Origin: Scolanthus callimorphus
Taxonomy: Eukaryota > Cnidaria > Anthozoa > Actiniaria > Edwardsiidae
Assembly: GCA_033964015.1 (NCBI GenBank)
Contig: CM066913.1
Location: forward strand, 6,671,169-6,735,168
DNA: 64,000 nt
Reading direction: 5' to 3'
The first letter of the stretch is position 1. Each line of letters starts with the position of its first letter. A program made the translations under genes and the position numbers. The notes under the pieces were generated by a model that was given only the letters and a program-made list of their open reading frames with translations, had not been told where the DNA came from and searched no databases. Positions 56,862-64,000 of this stretch are shown in pieces.

Positions 56862-57508
56862 CTAACTATCGTGTAAATGAAAATTATAAGCTGTTAATCA
56901 ACCATTCAAGTTTTTATTCTTTCTTACATATCTACTGGTTGATAGGTCCTTTATTGGATCCAGCTTCAGTTTTACTTGTAAGCGGTCCTGCAAATACTTC
57001 AAAGTTTATTCATTTCGTCTTCCAAGCCGCAGGTCTTTCTCAGATCCAGGTATTACTGTAAACTCTACAATGGGGATAGACATCACCTCTTGGAGAATTC
57101 GCATTGGACTTTTTATACCGTCAAGAGGAACACGTAAATTGATTTCCGTTATTCCTTCAAATGGGAGAAATTTGAAAGTTAAAGGTTTCTTACCATCCAA
57201 GAACGACTTCATCTGGCTCCCATTCAAATCTAGCTATCACGTGACACTCCACTTGTATGTATCTATTTCACGTTTGAATTTTGACGGTTATTTTATTTAT
57301 AGTAGTTACCAATGTAAATATTCACCATTACCTGAAGAAGGTCGGTACTGGCTGACCGAAATATCGTGTAAATGAAAATTATAAGCTGTTAATCAACCAT
57401 TCAATTTTATTATTCTTTCTTACATATCTACTGGTTGATAGGTCCTTTATTGGATCCAGCTTCAGTTTTACTTGTATAAGCGGTCCTGCAAATACTTCAA
57501 AGTTTACT
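56862..57508. mobile_element. LTR-like direct repeats of about 145 bp around a 350-bp interior
   Basis: The block beginning TATCGTGTAAATGAAAATTA and ending AATACTTCAAAGTTTA occurs at about 56864-57008 and 57361-57508 with few differences. The interior has a short open frame (57070-57375) that I cannot place. Just before the second copy is CTGAAGAAGGTCGG ... GACCGAAA, the arrangement often seen near ends of Penelope-like retroelements. Identity of the element is uncertain. Confidence 0.55.
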
Positions 57509-57658
57509 AACTATACACATCGGCATAAGTCTGGCCTACGAAGAGGAATGCGCGAAGGCATTAGACTTGACAATGGGAATGGAATTCCAGAAATATTCTC
57601 TACCTTTTTTCTTTCCTTTGATGATATAAACAAATATAGAAAATATGAGCATCAGTTA

Positions 57659-57801
57659 TTAAAGTGCTACTAATGCTTTTTGAGATACTTTTTGAGCAAA
57701 ATCCTCTAATTAAGTAGTGAGCTTCTGTGAAAAAAATTTTCGATTCGGTTCAAATCCTGATTTTTACGGACCGATTTCATATTGGAAATTTCCCGCCATC
57801 T
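57659..57801. repeat. Left arm of a 143-bp inverted repeat
   Basis: It starts TTAAAGTGCTACTAATGC and ends AAATTTCCCGCCATC. It matches the inverse of 62330-62471 almost base for base. Homology stops at the inner side after GCCATCT. Confidence 0.85.
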
Positions 57802-58114
57802 TTGAAACACTTAACTCCGCTGACTGCATTTGTTTGTTTTGAGATCGCAGGCTCATTACAAAGAAAGCCGGTGCGCGTGCCGTGCTACCTGTCAAAAAGC
57901 GCAGGGATTCGAAGGGATCTTTCATTCTTTTAGTTTTTAAAGCGAGAAAAGTTTATTATGAGTGCAACAGAGTACTCGAATTTGCACAAAAGTTATTCGC
58001 TGCAAAGCCAAAGCGATTTGGCAAGATTTGAGTGATACAGAACACGAAAACCTCCATAGAACTCGAGAAGAAAGTTTCGGCTCGACTCAGACTGGAACAT
58101 TTTAGAGCATGTAC

Positions 58115-59239
58115 ATGGATGAGCCGCTCGCAGACGAAGAATGGCTGGCCGATTAACAGAGCAAAGAAGAGGAAAAAAGAAAACACTTGAGGAAGAGCTG
58201 AGACAAAGGTTCACGGGAGCGGTATGAGTTGGAAAATGGTAAGTAAACCCATAGTTAACCTAAAATGCGGCACAGGCGTTCGACCGAAGTGTGAGATAAA
58301 ATTTTTATATTCGTTCTTCAATTCTCCTTGAGCTTCCTTGTATTAAGTTTAAGTTTTAATAGCAACACTGAGTCGTTCTCATATCTATATATCATCAGCA
58401 GGAGTCATAGGTGGGTATTAAATAATAAGATGGGTTATAATCCACTGTTTGATTTCGCAATTTCATAGGTGCAAGGAATTCCGGTGCAAGTGTGGAAACT
58501 ACCAAATCGGCATGCTGCAAAATATAAGCGAATGCTATTGCTGCATGGAACTAGAACAATCCTTCAATGCGTTGAAAAACGAGACAGTAATCGAGGATCT
58601 ACCACCTGGGCAGGTTCTAAACTGCGTAACACAGCACCCGGCTTCCAACCAGTGTGCCTATCAAAATGGAGTCTGTTATTGCCCGGCGACAAACACAAAG
58701 GCTAAGGAAAATATCAGCAGACTGGATCAAAGGAGAGGTACAACTATTATTATGCATTCTTTTTCAATCAATTTTAAGCTTTTTCCAAGGAAAAAATATA
58801 TAAACGATCTAGCAATGCAAGAAATGCGATAATATCATTTCTGAAATTATACAAAGAGAAAGTGAATTCCTACAAATGTAAATTTCCTCATGAAGACATC
58901 ACTGCAACATAAATCGCCACATTTAGACTCTGAAATTGTTTCTTTCAGACCCTTTTATTGATATGAGAACCTCTTACCATAGGGCCTTTCACATGGTACT
59001 GCTACTCTGCCAGTGTCTTACCTTGATTAAGCAAATATCTTCACCAATGTTAATTTTGTTACTTTTTATTCCCACAAGATATCTACGTGATCTCCTATCG
59101 TGAATTGGTCAGGCTGGTGTATGGTTATCTGGGGAATAATAAGAGAGTTCCTCTTCCTGGCTGTGCATATGCAGCAATACGCAAAGCCTTCCCTGTGCAG
59201 GAAGATGAGTTAGGTTTCACTGGCTTTGAAATGGAGTGA
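58115..59239 (+). pseudogene. Disabled P2X7-intracellular-domain (P2RX7_C) zinc-binding protein gene
   Basis: Three exons are visible: 58115-58238, 58469-58738 and 59079-59239. They resemble the stand-alone P2X7 C-terminal 'ballast' domain proteins common in cnidarians: MDEPLADEEWLAD, CKCGNYQ, SECYCCMELE, PGFQPVCLSKWSL, SYRELVRLVYGYLGN, PLPGCAYAAIRKAFPV and FTGFEME before the stop. Cysteines of the zinc cluster are recognisable. Several lesions disable it: an in-frame TAA at 58154, a frame shift near 58185, TGA at 58225, a missing base near 58639, and further breaks near 58701 and at the start of exon 3. Splice sites are still intact, so decay is fairly recent. It sits inside the inverted-repeat segment 57659-62471. 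Confidence 0.82.
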
Positions 59240-59458
59240 CAAAATACATAGGCCTCAACATGGTTTATTGGCTATTTGAGCACAGAAACTCTGGTTAGAA
59301 AAGCAGATACAAGGGATAGTTATTATAAGGGGCTGTCCTGTTTTACTAGCAAAAAGGAATCCTACAGATTGGGAATAAATACTTCTTTTTAGGTTTCTAT
59401 TATTATCACGAAAGCATGTAATTGTAATTGGGCAGGTTTCAATAAATCTGTGAAAGAG

Positions 59459-59700
59459 TAATGGGCAGTTGCATCCCCCTGTTGAGGACCCATTACAGCT
59501 AACCCCCTTGGATGTTTGAATTTGAACCACCCTGGATTTCCAGTGAAGTTTTTCATGACCACCCTGCAATTTGTGCTTACCCATTTTGTATTTTCAGGGT
59601 GCCAACCCTGGAATTCCAAGCTTCATTTTGACAATCCACCCTGGAATTCCAGAGGTCCTCAACAGGGGGTGCAGATTTTAAATGTTACAACTGCCCAATA
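59459..59700. mobile_element. Foldback element
   Basis: ATGGGCAGTTG and CCCCCTGTTGAGGACC on the left mirror GGTCCTCAACAGGGGG and CAACTGCCCAAT on the right. Inside are repeats of the type CCACCCTGGAATTCCAG. A related stretch with CCTGGAATTTCCA repeats is at 60163-60280. Confidence 0.7.
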
Positions 59701-59852
59701 ATCAAGCAACACAAAAGAGAACAATAGTATAAAGCAGTCTTTAGACCTTATTTTGCTTAGCTGGCTTCATAGAGTATGTGTAGCACTTTTTCACTGTCAA
59801 AAGAGAACCACTTCACCACTTCATCTTCGTATTCAAATGGCCAGACTGCAAC

Positions 59853-59932
59853 AAACACTCAAGTGAGGCTCATGCGGGGCTGGAAATAGTGAAACAAAAG
59901 AATCACCTGCATTAGCCTCACTTGAGTGTTCT
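59853..59932. repeat. 80-bp hairpin
   Basis: ACACTCAAGTGAGGCTCATGC faces GCATTAGCCTCACTTGAGTG around a short centre. Probably a tiny foldback element. Confidence 0.65.
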
Positions 59933-60280
59933 ACAGAATTGGTACAAAAAATAAAAATATGTAGTTTGTTCACTTTGTTATAATTTGTTTTTCTTTGTCA
60001 ATAAAATAATTGTGTATCCATGTAGAAAAAATCCACACCTGTACATGTAAAACAGAGGTGAAGATCCATACCAACATCTTTGTTCAGTAGAACCTCTTAC
60101 AATGCCTTGATTGCCTCTATAAACATCTCCTTCATTGGCTGATTGCATCTTTAAACCGCACCAGGGGGGTTGAGGACCTCCCTTAAAAAGACCCCCTCCT
60201 GGAATTTCCACTTGTGAATCAGACCCCCTACTCTGGAATTTCCAGCCTCATAAAAGACCCCCTCCCTGGAATTTCCTTTC

Positions 60281-61051
60281 TTTTTTTTCTGGCAAAATAC
60301 CCCTGTAAAATCTATTTTGGATAAAATGTCCCTGGAAAGTCACCTTTTTTACGCTCCCCCTTGGTTAAAAAATGCAATCCGTCATTGCTACTGCCAGCAC
60401 CCCTTCCAACACTGCTACCAGCACTTCTCACTATCCTCTGCCAGCAGTGACTATTTGTACATAGCTAATTACGAGGAGTCATTTCGCCCATGTTGACAAT
60501 TAATGATATGTAAATACACTGAAACTATAGATTTTTAATAAACTAACATTATTGTATAATAATGTACTCAATAAATTCGCCCATTGATGACTGGATAACC
60601 ACATTAATGTCACTTCTTTTTCCCATAACATTGAAAATCAGTGAGTAAAACCAGGGAGTTGTGACTCCCTGGTAAAACTAAGAAGAATAAAAACGTTGAA
60701 ATGTGGTTAAAACTGTATTACATACTGGCAACTGAGTTGTGGGTCCCTCTTTGTGTTATGATGTAAGAGTCAGAATCAAGTAATATGGAAATCCATCATA
60801 CAGTTAATAGAAACACAATATATGACCGTTAGACACAGTTAGGGATGTCATACAGCACATCTTTTAAAAGTCACAGTCTCTGGTGAACAATTTCGTTTTA
60901 TGCTCCCATGGCAGCTGGTAGCCATGGCCACAGGCAAACCTTCTTCCAAACCACAACGGAAATAAGAATCTTGAACTTAGATGATGTGTACCTTAGTAGA
61001 AAGACATTTTTGACATAAACATCTAGTCCGCAGGTCCATAAATCTGTAAAG
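60281..61051. other. AT-rich stretch without a recognised gene
   Basis: Low-CpG sequence with short frames only. It could include the 3' UTR of the doubtful minus-strand gene at 61052-61820. Confidence 0.4.
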
Positions 61052-61820
61052 TTACTCTGATATTGTGTGGCAGTGTACATCCGGGCTGTAAATGTGAGAT
61101 TCCAGAGCACACAGATATGCAGTCCTAACCCAGTTGATGCTGTTATGAACCATATAACGAAGTAATATTCCAGTAGGATAGGATTGTTTCTGTATACTCA
61201 GTTTCCCAGAACATGATACAATAAAAGTCACTAGAAGATGTATGACCTAGAAGAATTCAAACATATAATAAGTGATACAATAATAATAAGAAGATATTTT
61301 ATGTACTAGAATAAGTACCCTACATATTTCCATCATTCCAGATATTTCAATAAGAATCCAGAACCCTATAAATTTGTAGTAAGCCTTCTAAAAATGTTCC
61401 AAAATGAGTACCCTTCATAATTCTCTAATTCCAGAGATTTCGGATCCAGAACCTTAAAATTTTGTGGATAAGCCTTCTATAAATTTCCACAGAGATAAAA
61501 AGATCCAAATTTCATTAAGCTTATAATTCCAAAAAAAAATAAAATATATCAATAAAAAAGCGTGGAAAAGGCTTCTATTTGATTACAAAATAAAAAAAAT
61601 GCCAGCTTACGGTAACCGCAGATGTCGAGGCAAAGACTCCTTCGCGATCTCGATCTGCTACTGCCTCTCCGTCATCTTCGGCTTTGTGTTCTTTTTCCCC
61701 AAGCTTGTGAGGCGTGTGCCCGCTTCTTTGTGCTCCCGCTTGCCTTCTGATTATTCCATCATTAAACTGAGAAAACCAATAATTATAGGGATAAGCAGTA
61801 GTCGCTACAATACCCGACAT
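61052..61820 (-). CDS. Doubtful two-exon hypothetical gene
   Basis: Exon 1 (61820-61611) opens MSGIVATTAYPYNYWFSQFN, is charged in its second half and ends STSAVT at a GTAAGC donor in phase 0. A possible exon 2 (61189-61052) starts after TATACAG in phase 0, reads KQSYPTGILLRYMVHNSINW and ends HTISE at a stop, giving 115 residues. I do not recognise the product. In exon 2 another frame is also open and hydrophobic, so the join is uncertain. A TTATAA-type AT box lies upstream near 61912. Without transcripts this may not be a gene. Confidence 0.3.
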
Positions 61821-62329
61821 TTTCTGGGTTTCTTTCCGGTAGCGCCGTTCAAGAAGACCATTTTCAAAATGACTTTGCTATTCTAAACGTGGGTCCTTTA
61901 CCACCCCACCATTATAAATAGTGTGGTGTGACATTGAAATTTAATATTAGCTATTCCACACCATAAAGGACCCTCAAAGAAGACAGATAGAGGCTATTTT
62001 ATTCGACGGAAATAATGCGTGGCAAACGGTAATGGCGGCAACAGTGCGTCTTTGAAATCTGAAATCTCTACTCGCATTCAATTTTCTGACGTTATAAACT
62101 TGTAAGATCAATAATATAAGCAACAAAGAAATACATATCAATAAATAGCCTACCTTCCACTAATACCAACATCGCAAAAGAACGATAAAACTAGGGAATT
62201 CTTGCGAAGATTATGCTGTAAACTGAGAAGACGACTTGATCCTTGAACGTCCTTATTTGGGCATGACTTGGGTCTTGGCCGCGCGAAGGCGATCCGTGCG
62301 GGAACCGAGAGGCTCTGGGAACGAGATTG

Positions 62330-62471
62330 AGATGGCGGGAAATTTCCAATATGAAATCGTCCGTAAAAATCAGGATTTGAACCGAATCGAAAAATTTTTT
62401 CACAGAAGCTCACTACTTAATTAGAGGATTTTGCTCAAAAAGTATCTCAAAAAGCATTAGTAGCACTTTAA
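62330..62471. repeat. Right arm of the 143-bp inverted repeat, ending at a piggyBac TTAA
   Basis: It begins GATGGCGGGAAATTTCC and ends TTAGTAGCACTTTAA; it is the inverse of 57659-57801. Its last four bases TTAA (62468-62471) are the target of the adjoining piggyBac element. Confidence 0.85.
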
Positions 62472-64000
62472 CCCTTTGCGACCTGATGGCCGATATATCG
62501 GCCACAAACAAAGCGCTTGTATTTTTCTGACATGGAATACCTGTGCCTAGTTTCCAGGCCCCCCTCGTCTTTTACAGTCATTCTGACAACGTGTTCGCTG
62601 CATTTCATCGTGTTTTCCGTACTTTTTCATCGAATTCTGGGTGTTTTTCGGCGATCTTTTGATAATCAAGTTTCCCGGGAAGTTTTAAAGGGCCTTTCTG
62701 ATGGCCTCAGCTCCTCGAACGTATTCTGTCGACCAAATACTCGCGTATTTGGACGATGAATTCGACATACCCGATGATGGCTGCAACTCAGACATCGAAG
62801 GCTTAGAAGATGAACTCGATGAATCAGTTTCTCAGGATAATTCTGCTGAATTTGTTCTTGAAGAAAGTGATGAAGAAATTGTTCTAGCAGATGTTGATAT
62901 TGTGGAACCACAGGCAGAGGAAAACAACGCTAGAAGGGGGAGACCAAGCACTAATGGAAATGTCTTTGGCGGTGTATGGAACAATAACACCAGTAATATA
63001 ACTATCCCAGAATTTACTGGAGCTGTTGGGCCCGCTAACACTCTCCCAAGAGAAAGTTCGGCGATCGATTTTTTTCAACTTTTTGTTGATAATCGCATGC
63101 TCGGAAACATTGTCAGAGAGACAAATCGGTATGCAATACAGTCTCTTCAGAGTAAAGGGAAAGACCCTAATTCTTGGAGAGAGACGAATTTGGATGAGCT
63201 AAAGGCATTTCTAGGCCTGCTTATTGCAATGAGTATCCATAAACTGCCCAGTTTTCGGGATTATTGGTCAACTGATTGGGTCTTGGGGGTACCGGCATTC
63301 AGTACAGTTACATCCAGGGACAGATTTCTAGACTTATTGTACAATCTGCATCTGTGTGACAACACCCAAATGGCCAGGCCTGGAGAACCAAACTATGACA
63401 AGCTATTCAAAGTTAGGGAATTTATTGATGATATCAATACCAACTTTCGCCTCCAGTACCATCCCCATCGGCAAGTAGCTGTGGACGAGGCTATGATAAA
63501 GTACAAAGGTAGGACTTCATTGAAGCAGTATATGCCAATGAAGCCTATCAAAAGGGGCATCAAAATGTGGTGCAGGGCAGACAGTATGAATGGGTACTTG
63601 TGTGAATTTCAAATCTACACAGGAAAATCCGCCAATGGTATTCAACATGGCCTAGGATACACCGTAGTGTCACAGTTATGCCAGTATATTTCTGGAAACT
63701 GGCATATTGTATTTTGTGACAATTTTTTTACTTCAGCAAAGTTGATTGAAGACTTGTACAGTCAGAGAACCCTATGTTGTGGAACACTGAGGTCTGGCAG
63801 GAAAGAATTCCCTCCTTCTCTCTTTGATAAGTCACACCACAAAACAATGAACAGGGGAGATATGGTATGGAAACGGAAGGGCCCTATGACTGCAGTGGCA
63901 TGGATGGACAAAAAAGCAGTTTTTGTGGCTGGGACAAATTGCCAGGTACCAGTAGGGGAAATGCCTGTAGTGAACAGGAAAAAGAAAGATGGAACCCTGG
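62472..64000 (+). mobile_element. piggyBac element, left end and body (right end outside window)
   Basis: Directly after TTAA (62468-62471) comes CCCTTTGCG, the typical start of piggyBac-like inverted ends, followed by the palindrome TGGCCGATATATCGGCCA. The transposase frame starts 230 bp inside. The right end and second TTAA must lie beyond 64000. Confidence 0.9.
62701..64000 (+). CDS. piggyBac transposase, partial (3' end outside window)
   Basis: The frame from ATG at 62701 stays open for 433 codons to the window end. An acidic N-terminus (about residues 1-75) is followed by the DDE_Tnp_1_7 domain: ELKAFLGLLIAMSIHKLP, STVTSRDRFLDLLYNLHLCD, VDEAMIKYKGR with catalytic D262, and FCDNFFTSAKL with D340. 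The third aspartate, in the GVDxxDQM motif, and the C-terminal cysteine cluster would lie downstream. The enzyme cuts and pastes the element at TTAA sites. The lack of any lesion suggests a recent copy or a domesticated gene; the intact left end favours a transposon. The start was chosen as the first ATG of the open frame. Confidence 0.93.
   Translation, partial: MASAPRTYSVDQILAYLDDEFDIPDDGCNSDIEGLEDELDESVSQDNSAEFVLEESDEEIVLADVDIVEPQAEENNARRGRPSTNGNVFGGVWNNNTSNITIPEFTGAVGPANTLPRESSAIDFFQLFVDNRMLGNIVRETNRYAIQSLQSKGKDPNSWRETNLDELKAFLGLLIAMSIHKLPSFRDYWSTDWVLGVPAFSTVTSRDRFLDLLYNLHLCDNTQMARPGEPNYDKLFKVREFIDDINTNFRLQYHPHRQVAVDEAMIKYKGRTSLKQYMPMKPIKRGIKMWCRADSMNGYLCEFQIYTGKSANGIQHGLGYTVVSQLCQYISGNWHIVFCDNFFTSAKLIEDLYSQRTLCCGTLRSGRKEFPPSLFDKSHHKTMNRGDMVWKRKGPMTAVAWMDKKAVFVAGTNCQVPVGEMPVVNRKKKDGTL

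Noticed and set aside
1..64000. tRNA or rRNA genes
   Set aside because: I saw no cloverleaf with A and B boxes and no rRNA core motifs by eye; a tRNAscan or Infernal run would settle it.

Overview
The window looks like nuclear DNA of an invertebrate animal. Genes are rich in introns with GT..AG borders, two are orthologues of conserved animal nuclear proteins, and introns and spacers are full of small foldback elements. A cnidarian, probably an anthozoan, is my best guess. It rests on the P2X7-like zinc domain, the kinds of transposons and overall gene style, not on any diagnostic marker.

Layout. (1) 1-18343, minus strand: the 5' 32 exons of one very large gene. It encodes degenerate EF-hands followed by five tandem copies of a charged coiled-coil module of roughly 330 residues; its 3' end lies left of the window. 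(2) 18344-19259: a divergent promoter interval with a perfect CRE and an octamer. (3) 19260-20914, plus: a two-exon gene for a single-pass membrane protein with a Ly6/uPAR-like cysteine domain. (4) 22010-22827: a dead 3' fragment of a non-LTR retrotransposon. (5) 22952-26313, plus: MED20 (Mediator subunit) in five exons, with a nested transposon insertion in intron 1. (6) 26314-33479: spacer filled with small repeats. (7) 33480-55058, plus: the orthologue of KMT2E/SETD5 (PHD plus SET), reconstructed in 22 coding exons that join in frame to 1395 residues. (8) 55059-57660: minisatellite, small elements and an LTR-like direct repeat. (9) 57659-62471: a segment bounded by inverted arms of about 142 bp, holding a disabled P2X7-intracellular-domain gene and a doubtful two-exon minus-strand gene. 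(10) 62472-64000: a piggyBac element with its left end and an open transposase frame running off the window.

MED20 and the KMT2E/SETD5 orthologue are both nuclear regulators of RNA polymerase II transcription, but nothing links them to each other or to the coiled-coil gene. There is no operon-like logic. The main themes are growth of a giant gene by duplication of exon blocks with symmetric phase-0 borders, and heavy settlement of introns by foldback elements, several with clean target-site duplications. About 37-46 kb is strikingly poor in CpG compared with its surroundings, as expected of a methylated gene body.

Exon borders were placed by hand from reading frame, splice signals and family similarity. 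They are consistent in phase but not confirmed by transcripts.
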